Assembly: GCF_027744825.2 (NCBI RefSeq)
Contig: NC_071348.1
Coordinates: 14,045,563-14,109,562, forward strand
From: Synchiropus splendidus
Lineage: Eukaryota; Chordata; Actinopteri; Syngnathiformes; Callionymidae
Length of the DNA stretch: 64,000 nt
Reading direction: 5' to 3'
This document shows positions 1 through 15,104 of this stretch, piece after piece; positions within the stretch are counted from its first letter, which is position 1, and each line of letters starts with the position of its first letter. A program made the translations under genes and the position numbers. The notes beneath the pieces are model-generated. The model had not been told where the DNA came from. It saw only the letters and a program-made list of their open reading frames with translations, and did not search any database.

Positions 1-3000
1 AATGAGTTGAATTTCCTGAATATTTTTGATGCCATCGTCCCGTCGTCGCTCAGGAAAAACCACATCCAAATACCACCCAAGAGTTCGACAGTAATTTTCC
101 AACAAACAAGGTCTGGAAAAGTCTGTATGTTTAGGGACTAATTCGTTGCTGCTTGTCCTGTAGGGGCAGCCTCATATCCAGCTGATGTTTTTTCCCAGCA
201 TGGGGCCTCATCCTTCAGCCGCTTGTGTTGTTGATGGATGAACAGAGTTTCCTCTGGAGGACTCCTGACTTCCTCGCAGGGTCAAGGCAGGGCCCTGGGT
301 GTCGCCTGCAAATCACCAACTCTGTCTCAGTCTCAAGATTAGCCCCAGAATGTTAATCTCAGAGGACAAACACATGTTGCACCTTAGCTTTTAAACAAGC
401 TCACGCTTATTGACTTGTCACGGATTTCTGCGTGTGTGTACGCTGTCATGTGACGTGTGTGATGTGTTGCTGCAGGGTTGATTCTCATGCTTTGTCTGCG
501 AAAGTCTGCAGTAATACCTGAGGAATGACCGTCCAACGCGAAGCTGTGGTAGTGAGGAGATGTGGCCAGCTCTGCAGGCAGGGACTTGTGTTTGGGAATG
601 ATACTGAAACGTCACCTGCAGAAAAAACATGTGGTGAAAGGTTCTAAATGGCCTGCTCCTACCCAAACTCATTAGTCTTGTCTCTCTCTGTTTGTTTTTC
701 ACATTTCAGTGTGATGCTTGATCAGTGAGCACTTGACTTGTGTGTTTATTGCCTGTGGTATTTAGTATCTACGTGTGTGTGTGTCACCCTGCCCCCCAAA
801 ACCTTTGTGCCTTTATATATGACCCCCCACCAGACTCCCCCGGTAGTTGAACACATCTAGAACTTTCACAGCTCCCATACGAAAACACTGACTCTCTGTG
901 TTTCGCCAGCTGTGTTCACTTTACTTTCACCTGCTCCCAGACGATATCTGACTTTCCGTCTTCGCCACATCACTTCATGCCTGTTTGTGTACAGATTGTC
1001 AAGCTGCTGTGTGCTTCGAAGGAAATCATTCAAATGTTTATTATTGGAGGAATTCCTTGCGAACTGGAACTTTCTGAGTTTCAGTCAAAGCAGGAGTATT
1101 GACGTGAGTGGACTGACTCACTTAAACTAAACTACATATTCCATCCATTGGCGTCACTGACCACTATAGGAGTGTATAGAACCCACAGCAGCCATTGGAA
1201 AACTTCAAGAAGGAGTTGTTCAAATTCTAAAGGCACACTTCTTAAGCCTCTTTGCCTAGACTGCAGCCCCTCCAACTCTACCTCATATGAGCCTAGCAAC
1301 AGTGATGCTTTTTATTTGTTTGTTTTTATGGAAATGAAGAATGCCCTCTTGTGCACCAGGTGGAATCAGGTCCACAGACTCTGAAAAAGGTTCACGAGAA
1401 AACTGTTTTTAGATGTTATCTTAGCTCGTGTTACGTTGTGCTGATTTCTGCTTTCTGACTAATGTAACACTAAAATGTTTCTTCCTTTAAATGTGTCAAG
1501 TCAGTATTTATAACTGGAATTATGACAGCAATGTTCTGCAAAGTCCAATGTCAGCAGCAGACTCATCGTTGACATCCAGACCATGTCACGCAGCCTTTGT
1601 TGCATGCTAAACCCTCTGTTTCCTCTCTTTTCAAATAGCAGCGGAGGGGAGCATGTTAAACACAAAATAAATGTCCAAACAAAGGCCTCTCTGATCAGAT
1701 TTTGCCTTAAAACTAAATAGTAAATAAACAAGCGTATATGTTTGTCAATGGAACAGCAAAGGTTTGTCATTTCATGTTATATTGGGGGAAGGACAGCTAT
1801 TTCTGGGGATGTGGATTTTCACCTCCCTGAGAGCAGCTGAATTTAAATTTGTGTATGAGGTACAGCTGTGGGAACAGTTGAGTGTGTGTCGTCTAGAAAA
1901 GCGAAGTGCAGAGTCGATATAACAAAAAAATAAATAAATAAAAACCAGATATAAATGTACAAAATAAAACAAGATGAGGACCTTAAACAATGCATTGTTT
2001 TTTGGCCATCAGAATGAATCAAACTGGGTTAGCTGAAACGCGCTTCAGCCGTAGAGAAGCGCATAGTTTCAGACTGAGGAATGAGTGGGAACAAAACTTA
2101 TTAAGAGTGGAGAGCGTATCAATAATGTGTGATGCATGAAGCACTTTTGTTTTTGTTATACTCCAACAATGATCATAAAAATCCCGTCCGTTTCAGTGAC
2201 TCTTCCTTAGCCTTCAAAGAAGATGACATTGACAGTAGCAAAAAACTGGCACAGAGTTGCAACATTATTTATTCACTCAACAAGATAAGGCCAGATGAGT
2301 TGAGCAAGAGGTGTGTCATATATGCTTGTAGTTTTATGTGCTCAGTGAAGCGATCTATTCGGAAGAGTCGGGGTGAACATCCACACTATCTCACCAGCTG
2401 ATTTCGTGACTTATCACTCTGGCTGATAGCACTTAAGTGGAGCCAAGCTTGACATCACGTCTGCGAGGACTGATGTCAATGATTACTGGGGATGCATGTT
2501 AAAAAGTGTCCAAGCACATATGATCTCTTGACTTCCTAAGACCTTAAATGTTGCCAAAGTGAGCGCTCCCAACCATTTAGTGAGTGCACTTGAGGTTTTC
2601 GTGTTTGGGTTCCCGGGACTCATCCTATATGCCTTCCTCTCCCCACAAACCCTCCAACACCTCTGAAGTATTTTCTTTTCTGTGAAAGCTATTAGTTTCT
2701 CTTTCACTCCATGTCACTCCGCCACTCCCCTGCACTCATGCTCTTACTCCCCTTTGCGGTTGAAGAGGAGGGACCCCGGATCCCGCCCCACGTGAAATGA
2801 ATGGACACAAAAGTATTGACGTCCGTGCAATAATTACTCACAAATTCTCAGAGGAACCATGAAACACTTGTGAACACCTCTGTTTGCTCTCTCACTTCTC
2901 CTCCCTTCCCTCTTTCCTCCATTCAGTCCATTAGCCTCCCTCTGTTTTTATACACCCCAAACTCTGTTGGGAGCTGAAACTGCTTGCCTCTTTAGTGCAT

Positions 3001-5298
3001 ACAACCACAGGCGCATGAATGCAAACACTTAGCTTTTTTTTTTTTAAACCCCTGCTTTTATCCTCACCTCCCACATGACATTCCTTTTTTGTGTGTGCGC
3101 ACGGTGATCTGCAAATTCTCATACACACGTACTATGTACTAAAAATGCAATTGGCCAATCATTGTTTAGAGTTTTTAACTCATGCAAACTCTCTGCTCCA
3201 AGTGTTTATGTCGAGCTGAAATATTTATAACCGGCACAAACTGCGTTTCACGCGCAAACTGAGGCAGATTTACACGGCCACTTAAAAAACACAGGGTCAC
3301 ATGTGTGCTGTGACCTCAGGTTGACACTCATTCTGGTCATGTAACTTAGACGCGTATCAAAAGAGGCCGTTGATTGTAATTTGCAAACTGAAATCACACA
3401 AAGAGTCAGTTCAGAACATTTTTCTGACAGTGACTTTTGACATGACGGGCTCATATTTAACGCAGTTAAGAAGGAAATGCATTTGACTGTTCCGTCTTTA
3501 GTCACACTAAGGGACAGTCTGGTTCACATGGGAACTGTTGATCTGTGTTTGACTGCGTGTGTGTCTCTCTGTTCCTTCTGGTGAGCAACGTGGAACCCTC
3601 CAGCTGTTTGAGACAGCTGCTGGAATCCAGAATCATTAAAAGAAGGAACGAATCAATGAAAGAGAGGGGTGAAAGACAAGAAGGTTGTGGAGATGCCAGG
3701 GATTGTAGCTGTGCTTCTGTGTGTGCGTGTGCAGGTTGAATGCCAACATGAGCTGTAGATCAGCGAGCTGTTAGTCAGGGGGACCAGGATAGCTGTAACA
3801 TGGCAGATTGATGACCACCATAGAGTGTGAGGATCGTGAGGTAGTAAACCAGGCGGACATTCTCCACTTACAAGCGCTTCTCTGAACATGCTAAGCTCTC
3901 TGCTGGTGTTCGGATGCGTTTTCCGTTTTTTTCCCGCCTTCCATATCTTTTTCTCCATCCACATCTCAGTTGCAGACATTCTCTGGAATTTGAATTAACA
4001 CCTTCGTCTACCACTGGCATGGTGGTGGTATTGTGAAAAATATGCGAGGAGTGAGTTTCTCCTTTACAAAAAATCAATTAATTTTCAACGTCTGGGTGTT
4101 CCATTTCATTGTGGATAAAAATTTTAAATGAAAAAAAAAAACAAATTTTTTCAACTTTCAGGTGTGTAAATTGGCATCAATAAGTAAACTGACATGATGA
4201 AATTTGACTATAAACTATTTGGAAATATTTTCTTTAGCTGGTGTGGTAAGACTGAGTGGTCTTCTCGCCGACATAAAACTACACTCCGACTCTCACATAA
4301 TGAGCACTCAACAATCGTCTTCATCTCCTTCCCAACGAAAGCGTGCAATTAGCAAATGAACTTTGTGTGTGAAGTAGCATCAGTCATTGCAAAACTTTGT
4401 TACATGAATGCAAAGTCCTCTACTTCCAGATGATGTGTGACTTGCCTTGGAAGGAAAAACTACAGTAATTTGAAAATGATATATCATGGAGCGCAGAATT
4501 GTCATCAAAGGCATAATCCAAGAATGTCGAACCACAATCTTTTATTGAATAAACTTTTTTTTTATTTTTATAACGTACGATTGTTTTCTGGTGAAGAGTC
4601 TCCCAAGCAGGCCAAAGGTCAAGTCTGAACTCTGATTGATGTCACATGCGTATTGCTTTAATGTGCAGTAAATGGCCGGGATAGTATACAAACCTGGCTT
4701 TACACATTTCTTGAGTGTGTTACATAAATATTAAGCACAGGACATGTAGTCCTGATGAGCAGTGTATGTGAGTTTTTGTGTATTTATAACTCATACAACT
4801 GGTGTTAACCTCAGTTATATATCGGCAGTGGGGTGAAACCCACCGTGGTTGCATCTGCTTGATGTTTCAGCTGACGTTTTAATGCAGGTATGCAGGAACT
4901 CTTTCCACCGTATTGGTCCATGTGGTCCCTTGTTGCATCTAGAAATGTGCAAAGACATGCACACACACACACCAGTGTGCACTAAAGCCACAGTGGATTT
5001 ATGTGCGACGCTGCTTCCAGAAATTCTATTCTTTCCATATGTTTTTAATGCATCGAGGGCTGCCAAAAGGGGCTCAGAGTTCAGAGTGTGTTTATCTGTG
5101 TTTGTGAATGGTGTGTTAGTGTTTACTTCAAGAAAGATCATGGCTTAAATCTCCTCCTCATTAGAAGCTTTTTCCTGAAGCACTCCACCCTCCCGTCTCC
5201 TGAGACTGGGAGAGAAATGTCGATGGCTTTAATAGATGGCTGATTTCATATTAGTTCAATATGTGGCGCAGATTTGACTCTGGTGTTTCTCTTGTCAG
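1..5298 (+). other. Non-coding sequence upstream of the first recognised adamtsl4 exon
   Basis: Probably an adamtsl4 intron, since the exon at 5299 begins mid-protein. I see no exon matching the ADAMTSL4 N-terminus, no RNA gene and no clear transposon. The short open frames here have no family resemblance or splice context. Confidence 0.6.
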
Positions 5299-5401
5299 GT
5301 TTGTGGCGGCGCTTCTCTGGACTCCAGAGCGGAACAGTGTGCAGACTTTAACAGCAAGGAGTTCATGGGTCGGCTTTACAACTGGGAACCCTTCACAGAA
5401 G
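5299..5401 (+). CDS. adamtsl4: adamtsl4 exon (window exon 1): start of cysteine-rich module
   Basis: Encodes [20 protein letters not shown] and then [13 protein letters not shown]. The acceptor is cttgtcag at 5291-5298 and the donor gtgaga follows 5401, leaving one base of a split codon. A weaker alternative acceptor (ctccag) ends at 5327 and would trim the start to the RAEQC motif. Confidence 0.85.
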
Positions 5402-8400
5402 GTGAGACTGCGGTTTGAGTTGCACAACACAAATGAGCTGATGAGGAAAGCAGGGTGGTAAAAGTTACACACAAGTTTTTTTCCGTTTCCTTAAAAAATA
5501 ATCCTCCTTTTGATCGAATAATAGGTATGCAGCGACGCGGGTGGTGCGAGTCATGAAGAGGAGAGATTGACTGAAACTCTACTTTTATTCTTCATACAAA
5601 ACATTCTTTCTTTTTTCCTTGCATTAATCCAACATCTCGCTTTCTCCCCTCTGCTCCTGCCAAACTTCTCCTCCCTCCTCTGTCTGCGCGCACAGATTCC
5701 TACCGAGTGAGATAAAGAAAGAGAGAGGGAGGTGAGAGGTGATGGAACGTAAATGTTTTGTCACAAGATTTCAGGGAGAAAGAGACAACGTGGCTGCAGT
5801 GAATCTGTTGTTTATTAGATTTTATGTAGTTCTCCTGGTAATACTTGAAACTGAGATTATGTCTGCCTTTTGTTTTCAACTGCTGGAGGGTGAAGGAGAG
5901 AAAACACTGAACAGATATTAAAGGAATTTTGCAGAGGAAGGAGGGATGAACAGGGTGGTCACAGCTGTGAGATGTGAGCGGCCAGTTAGTTGACCACTCA
6001 CGTGCAGGCTGCTGTGTTTTTCCACACCACAACTGCCAACAGATGATAGTGGAATCATACAGTTCTGTTTGTTGACACACTTATGATCGTAAAAACAGCC
6101 GGATTAAATTTGTCAATGCACACAGGAGAGAGACGAGCCAGCAGCAGCAAATTATGCACAGCTTGTGCAACCCGACAGCTTAACAACAAAACATCTCCCA
6201 CAGCAGCAGAGTTTTTCAGTGAAACTGCTTTTCTCTGTGGGTAACACTGGGGCGCAGAAGGTCTGGAGTTCACCTCCCCTTGAGAGCTAGAGACACACAG
6301 AAGGTTGTTGACTCAAGATTTCACTTGAGGGAAATAGGGAAAACTTTGTCTCCAGATGAATTATTGACATTTCTAACCTCTGCTTTCTAGACATGTCAGT
6401 GACTAGCATTCAATTGAATTTCAAACCCTACTGTATTAATTTAAAGTTCTTGCAGTGTGAGTTTAAAGTCTGGGTGGGCCGGGGTTGGAACTTAGGGCTT
6501 TACTTGGACACATATGCCCTCAGCTATTTTGCTTAGTTTAGCTGCTCTTTAACAAAGCAGTGCACAAGAGGAAGACAGGTCTGTAATAAACGCTGGAGTC
6601 ATCGGCGGGGTATCAGCTGGATCAACTGTCTGCATAAACACGCCGAGGCTTTCCCTCTCTCTTCCTGTGTGCATCCACACATTATTTACTGTATTTATCT
6701 AGAGTAAGCTTGGCTTAAATATTCTCTGCCCCTGACCTGCGAGCCAGCGTTGCTTATCTCTACCAAAATGTTCCTGAGCTCTCCTGAGAAAGAGGCAAAG
6801 ACAGGACCGGAGGGGGGAAAAGCAGCCTCTGACCCTTGATAGGGAGGTACATGTACACATGAATAAATCACGCCGGTGACATGCACTGTAGAGACACGTA
6901 CCAGGAATCTGGGCGGTTATTTGGATAAACTAAAAGGCCACAAACTGACAGCCAGGTTTATTGGTCGAAAAAAAGGAAAGAGACAGGATTAAAGAAGAAC
7001 ATCACTGAAGATGATCCTGTTCCACTCTGCTAAGTAAACTGTACAGTGATGTTTACTCCACTGTGGTCCAGCTGGCTGAAACTCATTTTTAACATCCAGC
7101 TTCTATCAACACACTGAAGCTTGTGAAGAGTGTGTGCATGTTTCAGAAGCAATGCATGGCGTGTGAGTCATTTTTCTTCCTAATCTGTTTAAGAATGTCA
7201 ACAGCAGTGGGTTTTTTTTGTGTGTGTATGTAACAGCTCCAGCTGCTAAACATAGATGTTTTTAATCCAGCGTTAATGTGACTTCATTTGGAATATTTGG
7301 CAGGAAGTTTTACATTGCAGACTAAATCCTCCACGAGTATTACTCACAGCTTTGCTCAGAGGAGCAGACAGCTGCACGTGCAGGTGTTATTTTACTTAAA
7401 TATTCCCTTTTTGCAAGCCTTATCCCCTCATGAAAACCCATCCTCTCCCCTTCCTGTCCCGCTGCCTCTCTCTTTCTCTCTCTCTGATGGAGTTTGTTTA
7501 GGGGGAGAGATAGTGGCCAGTATATTTAGACAACATGTATTCCACTGTCTGAACACTAAGCTCTGAGTGGCAGCCAGATAGACAGTCGTACAGCAGTAGC
7601 CAAGAGAAGTGGACTATCAGACCAACTGATAACGAAAGAGAGGCAGTCTTTCACAGCACTTAACATTGTGCAAATAGTACTAGATGCTTTACTCACAAGG
7701 TAAATATGAATGACAGCAAGTGCCCTTCCCCTTAACCTTCAATCTTTATGTTTGGTGAAAACAATGAAAGAAAGATAAGCCTCTGACAAATGTCGGTCTT
7801 CTAGACTTGCAAAATCAAGTCTTGCTAGCAAGAACTAGGAAGGTTTTGGAACACATTCGAAGTGTGTTTCCCATTGTTTGGAACATGTTTAATTCAGGAA
7901 TGAAAGCAGATTTTTGGATTTTCCTTTTTGATGGGGTTACTGTTATGCGAGAATCATTGATGACTCATACACACTCCACTTCAAGTCCCATAAACCACTA
8001 CTAAGTGTTAAAGTGTTGAAAACAGCAATATCAATGTGGAGAATTTAGAAAATGGTTCTTTTAAAGTCTTCATTCAACTTTATCTTATTTGCCTTTTACT
8101 CCATTGGAAAAATAATGGTTCAAGCGTTTTAAATGTTTTAAATGAAACGTCTACATGAAACCTTTTACATGATAAAAGTTCAGCTTATTTATGCCTGGGT
8201 GGATCAGGGTAACTATCAGTGGGGGCAGTGTTGATTATTTGCTTCAGTTCTCTCTTTTCAAGTCATTGAAGTTGTTTTAATTCTCATTGTTAATCATTAA
8301 GTTGCAGGGAAGTAATTAAACAAACTCAGCATAAGCACGGAAATTTGAATGAATTTGAGTGCCCTCACTGAACCCGAAAGTCTTGACCAGTCAATCCAGT

Positions 8401-11400
8401 TGGATAAATATTTACTTGTGGAATTGTTCCAGGGTGAGTTGATGTAGTTCTAAACTAGTTTCACTTCCTCAAAAACTGGTGAAAGATAAACACTCGGGTC
8501 AATTGCTCTACTTGTGAGACTTCCCGGACACTTCCAGCCACTTAGCGGGATCTCCTTAAAACTCTTGGTCTGTGACTTCACACATTTAGATCTCTTGTTC
8601 TGTCAGAAATAAAGTCAGTTGTTTTGAACTTTCTGATGAAGTGTGTCGAGATGTGAAGCTTCCAAACGTGCACGCCTTCCCCCAAAAAATCCCTTTCTCC
8701 ACTTGCCTGTGGGGCCAGATGTCCTCAGGTGTGGTGAAGTTCAATATTTACTAGAAACCTGTGGCATTCCTCCATGGACAAGAAGGTGAAACAACAAATC
8801 TGGAATTTGACCTCTGTGCTGTGACATAGAGGCTCACCTGTGAACTTGTTGACCTCATGCATATTTTTGGCTTCTTGTTGGTGACTGTTTGTGAACCGGG
8901 GGGCAAGGCACTTGTGTGGATAATTGGATCAGAAAGTGGGGTCAAGTAGAATATTTTTGGGTGATTTTTTTTCTGTATACTGCATCGTGTCATATATCAT
9001 TTTCAGCCTGTTTGGTGGTGTGACCTCACAAATAATTATCCTGCTTTCAAAACAGACAAAGTTAAGGACACCAAGGTTTGGACATTTGTAGTAACAGGGG
9101 ACGTTAAACACAAACTTTATCTTCATTTCAGCTTGAAAATATTACAATGTGTGAAAGTGTTGCTAAAATGCAGAGTCTCTTTTTATGTATGATAATGTCT
9201 AAGAATAAATGTGAACTTTATGTGTAGTATAAATTGAAAGGCTATGCATCAATATACATCAATAGCAGCATTCTGTAATAGGATTTTAATTTCAATATAT
9301 TCTTAATGTAATGCACTGGAGATTTATGCTAGATGTGTCTGCTATTCTCTCTGCTAAGTCCTGGAGATGTTTTTTTTTATCAACTGCAGTATGTAAGTAT
9401 GATACTATTATAAAACAAATTTACGGAGCAAATGTTACCCTTCATTACAATTGTTGAAAGGAATATTTGACAAATCATTTGAGCTGTAGAGGCAAGAAAA
9501 CGTTGTCCTTTTGACCCCGCTGCTGACCATCTTCCCTGCGATCTGCCACTGATGCTCTGACCCTTCACTAATGCCATGAGCTCATGTCTAAAGCTTCAGT
9601 GCACACATCCTCTTTAACCCCTCCATCTCCCCTCGTCTCTTACATAATGCACCGTCCTAAACCCCTTCGCTGCCCCTCGCCGCATTATACATCGAATTCT
9701 TAAAGGAAGAGGTCAGTGTTATTTTATGATGTGGAGAAGCTGCTAACTCAATTATCCAGCTGTGGATCTGGAGGGAAGCTTTTGCTTAAGTTTCTACTGG
9801 GCACCCTCTGGTTAACTTAAAACCGTGTCTGTCCCAAGGGAGCCTCCACCATCTTCATTTCTCCAGGCAGCAAATGCCCATTAGGTTCCTCTCATAAATC
9901 TATGCTTCCTCTCGCTGCTGTTTACACGACTCTTCTGGGCATGTATGAACTCATACGAGCGAGCGGCAGGGGAAACGGCTAACCAGACCGCCGCTCTCTG
10001 ACAGACAGTCAGGGGTTATATGGTCTGGCTTCGTTTCCTGACCGCATGGGAAGACGCTCATCCCACAGCTGCAGCTTCTCAACACCTGCTGCGTTATGAA
10101 AACCCCCTCATCTAAGACACACACATCATACACAAGTGAATTATCCCTAATTCTGTCGTGGCTCTGCGCTCCCTGTGTTGCAGTTGGTCCGGAGAAGCAG
10201 TGTGAGCTGACTTGCCGACCTGTTGGCTATCGTTTCTACGTCCGTCAGGCCGAGCGGGTGAGAGACGGAACTCCCTGCTTCAACATCAGCTTCAACGACG
10301 TCTGCGTGAAAGGACAGTGTCTGGTGAGTGGATGTCGCAATGTTTATAAGCACTGTACAGTACAACCTTTCTGATCTGAAATCTAAGAACAAGAGTCTTT
10401 TAGCCAGACAAACTCTTTTGCCCAGTCTTTTAAACCCAGCAAAATAAATAACGTGTGTTTTTCACGATTCCTTGAAACACAATCTCCCTGTCTGGCCTTC
10501 ATGAAAGTCCAAGAACTCTGGTTCATGTCTGGACTGAAGAGTAAATCTCCAGATTCATGGCCACTCTGCTCTTCTCTAGCCAGCACATTTCGCATTAAAG
10601 TAAACATTAATGAAAACTCCCTCCTACTTCTACTACACATCACTTTGACTCATCCCGCCTCACGTTTCCCTCTGCCAGACGGAAGGCTGTGACGGTGTTT
10701 TGGGTTCCGGCTCCGTGATTGACAAGTGTGGTGTGTGTGGTGGGAAGGACAGCTCCTGTCGAAAAGTCACTGGAAGCTTCCAAAATGTCACCGTTCCTCT
10801 TGGTTACCACAAAATCTTGGACATCCCCGCCGGAGCGACCTTCATTAACATCACAGAGAGGCGAGCCAGTCCCAACTATCTGGGTAAGACGAACACGCCG
10901 CACCGATTTTGGCTGCTGCCTGTCCAATAAAAATCAATTGCTGGCGAGGCGTTTGCACATTTTTTGGATTGTGATTTGGCTGCCGGGCGTGCATGCAGGC
11001 TTGGACAAAGACTGTAAATTTTTTTGCGATGTGCGGTCAGAAAAGATAAAGCTACTATTGTTCGGAGCCATGAGGAATCAGTGAAGTGTGCGCGAGTATT
11101 TGTGTGTGCTCGCCTCTGTGTTTGGTTATAAAGACGGCTATTTGAACGCTGGAACTCAGACGATGTGAGGATTTCCTCTTACGTCTGAGCTTTACAGACT
11201 TACCAAGGTCAGAAGTAAAACTCAACCCCCTTTCCTTTTCCAATTATGCAGCTATGAGGAGTGGAACTGGGGCTTCGGTGGTAAATGGGCGCTGGGCTGT
11301 GGATCCTCCAGGGAAGTACCAAGCTGGGGGGACAACGTTCACTTACTCTCGACCCAGAGCTCTCGCAGAGGGAGAGGAAGAAATGGGGGAGACCCTCGTG

Positions 11401-14400
11401 GCTCCTGGACCCACAACAACACAGCTCCAGTTGTATGTAAGTACCAAGCATGAACCCTGAAGCTAAACACCAACCTTGGTCATGTGAGAGTAAATTAATG
11501 GGAAAAATGAGGTTACAATAGCGACCTCAGGCTTAGTCCTGCTCTGTGTGCAGATACGCTGCATGACTAACAGCACGATGACGGACAGATCATCGGAATC
11601 TAGACTGATCAGGAGGAGAACAAGAACCTCTGGCTAAGATCTCTCTATGGCTCAGGAGCCATTCTTTGGGAGACTGTTTGGAACAAGAGGGGTTAAATTT
11701 CCACGCAAGCAGAAGACATTAACAGTCTTGGACCACATAAGAACTGAAGGATTATCACGCTCAAACGCCTTGATGCATCAGCTTTTTGTTCACTCACATT
11801 GTTCACACTAAATTGCCTTTAAAAATGTGTGATGATTGAGCAGTCATCCGTTCGGATGGAACACCGCTGCATGACTCAAGGTTTATGGGTCCTTGGAGTC
11901 ATCAGTAATCGAAACACCATTTTCATAAGTACATCAACTAGATAACGCCTCACTGGTGGAGGTAATTCGATGGGTGAGGGTGGTGAGAGGCTTCATTTTG
12001 TTCTGGAGATGGACCATTTACTGTCCAGTAGACGTGTTGGAGCTGCTTGGTTTGCGGATCCGTCTTGATTTCATTTCCACAAGTCACAGAAGAATTGACA
12101 GACATCCCAGCTCTACTGGAACATCGTTCCGTAACGTACTCGGAATTCCTTTCCTGATTGAGTTTGTCCAGTGTTCCTGTCGGATTGAACAACTGCCACC
12201 TCTGGAGAGAAGTGGATCCCAGTGTCCGCCTCCTGCTGATTAAGTTTGGACGACCTTGACTTTGTTAGGTCTTGGGAGACGGATGCAAGGGGAACTGGAG
12301 GGGGGCTTCAGAAGAACGCTGTTGTTTGTTTGATAACGCACCCTGACCTCTGACCTGCCGAGAGCCTCGTGTTTCTTTTATCATGTATGTTTCAGACAAC
12401 AATGCTCGTTGCTCTGCTGAGGCAAAAACTGGAGCAACGTTTTTGCATTGTCAAAGTAAAATCTCCTCCTCAGAAACAACTGATGCCATTAAATAGACTT
12501 CTTTTTCCTTTTAACACCTTCCCCTCTGCTCTCACATTGAGAGCATTGTCTTTGAGTTTAGAATCATGTACTGTAATGTAACAGCCTGTTGACCAACAAA
12601 CCTCAAACACCATAGTATCACTATACTATTGGGCAGAGACTTGTGAAGGAGAAATACTAAGGTACTGTATGTTGTTGTGATAACAGGTCAATTTTTTTGG
12701 ATGTAAAAGTGAGTATCCGGCTTATTTTATCGAAATGTGCCGGAATATCCTATATATATATATATATATATACATATTTTTTAATAAATGCTATGTCATC
12801 AAGTTATTGACAGGTTTCGGTGGAAATCCCCCAAAATAAGGGAATGTTTTGCTGCTTCAGCTGCAGTTATTGAAGAGAGTCACAGGAAATAAATCTCTCA
12901 CCTTTTTTTCATGGGAAGCTTCTCAATATTACAAATCAATGAAGGGTCTTGCTACGAAAAACTAAACATGAGTCGAAGTTACTTTATGGCTATTGTATCA
13001 AAAATGAATATTATGGAAATTACTTTGATCATGTTTTTTGTACAGATGATCTTGACAAATCAATGTGATTTTAGTGGCAAAAATTCTCATTGTGTTGATG
13101 TTCTTCTTTTTTGCTTTTAGAATTGTTGTGGATAAAACTGATATATTAATGCTTTTATAGCATTTTTCTGATACTGTAAGAGACTTGATTCTGTAAGAGA
13201 CTTGAACATGACGCTTGAGGTTTCCAAACATGCCATACACACAAACACAGACACAATGAGAGTCTGTCCTGTTGCGTGGGGGTTATGTAGTTGTCATGTG
13301 CATATGATCAGGCTTTTAGGAATACGATGTTCTTGGCACATCTTGTGGTACTTTCATCGAGAGGGTCAGAACTGATAGGAAACAAAGTGAGAACACTTGG
13401 ATTTTGGTCTTAGATTTCCTGGCTGATGCACTCGTAGTAGGGCGTTCCAGTGTGTTCTCTCTGGAACTATTGCCCAGGATGAGGATCAGCGCCTCCTAGT
13501 TTGCCGCTGTGGTGCTCACTCTGAACAGGGGGGAGTGGTGGAGCCTGAGATTTATGGCAGCTTTATCATTGCTTACCTATGGCCCTAACCTCAAATATGA
13601 TGACAGACTTGCGGGTTGGTGACCAGAACAACAACACTGCAGGTACTAGGTCCTACCTTAGGGTTCAAGGGAAGCTGTTCTAGAAGGCTCAGGTTTTAAA
13701 TAATGAATTGATTCCAAATTATGGCATTCTTTAGTTTCATAGCGCACTTCAGCAGCAGGTGGCCCACTTTTTCACTCTTCACCGGCAAAAGCAGGTCATT
13801 TTATCAGAACTTGATGGGCAGTTTCAGGCTGTAAAAACAAGGAAAGATCCGTGCAGCACTGACGCATGTGTCTGTCAGCACATGTGCTCAGCAGTCATAG
13901 CCCGTTGTTATTCACCGATGACAATTTATTATGAATGGCTCTTCTCCTCTTCTACCTCCAGCTGTTTTCTTACCCTGTTTTCTTCTGCAGATCATCTTCC
14001 ACCAGAAGAACCCCGGCATCGACTATGAGTTCTACATCCCTATGGAGAAGAAGGAGGTGGAGCGGGAGAAGCCGATGGACAGAGACTGGCAGACACCCAG
14101 AGACATACAGAGACAGCGGCAGAGGGAGCGTGAGACTGGCAGGGCACCGCTTCGCAGTACGTCTCAATCATTTCCTCCTTTTCGATCCACATGCAGCAAA
14201 GTGATCGTCGAAGGTCTGGCGGAATGTCATCTGAAAAGAAATTCTTTCCTCATTACTCACACAATCTGTCACCAATCTCCCGAGAGATTAGCTGACGTGT
14301 TTATGAATTAGGAAGGGTGTGTTTGTGGGTCACTGAGGAGGGACTTGTTCACCAATGTGTTTGGACGTGACCTTTAGAAAGCACGAGTGTATCTGCTCTG

Positions 14401-15073
14401 CAGTTATCTGCTCCACATGTTCGTTGTCTCGAAACTCTGACTTCATTCATGACATCATCACTCTCCATTCATGCTCTTTTGTTCCTCACAGGTCCTCTTA
14501 CTGTGTCTGTGGAAGACCCTCTTCCTGCCCCACCACCCATTTCCAGCCCTTCTTTTACACCCTCCTCCTCCATTTATTCGCCCCAATACTCGGATCGCTG
14601 GACACCTGAGAGGTCACGTCCCCGGGGCTCAGCACCCAACAGGAATGCGCGTATCCCCCCTCGCACTGACCTGCCCCCTGACACTCAGCCACCGTTTGTG
14701 TGGAGAAGAGGCGAGCTCTCTGAGTGTTCTGTTTCCTGTGGCAAAGGTCAGATGATTGTTGTTTCATGAACTTGGATTATGTGCTGTATCTCCCTCTTGT
14801 GGTTTCCTGCTGACATTACACGTCACTCTTCAGTTGACTCAGACGTCTCTCGCTCGCTTCATTAAAGGGTCGCAGCACAGAGTCATTCTGTGTATCAACC
14901 GACACACCGATGAAGAAGTCCCAGAGAGGAAGTGCGACTCTGCCTCCAAACCCATTCCAGAGGAGGAGCTGTGTAACACCCACCCCTGCCCTCCTTTGTG
15001 AGCAAAATATTTCATTTTTCAGTAAAAATTACATATATCTATATATCTATATCTATCTATCTATATATCTATC

Positions 15074-15104
<31 letters not shown>

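Noticed and set aside
5299..5327. Later acceptor (exon starting at 5328) for the first adamtsl4 exon in view
   Set aside because: The acceptor ending at 5298 has the better pyrimidine tract and keeps the CGG segment. Transcript data would settle it.
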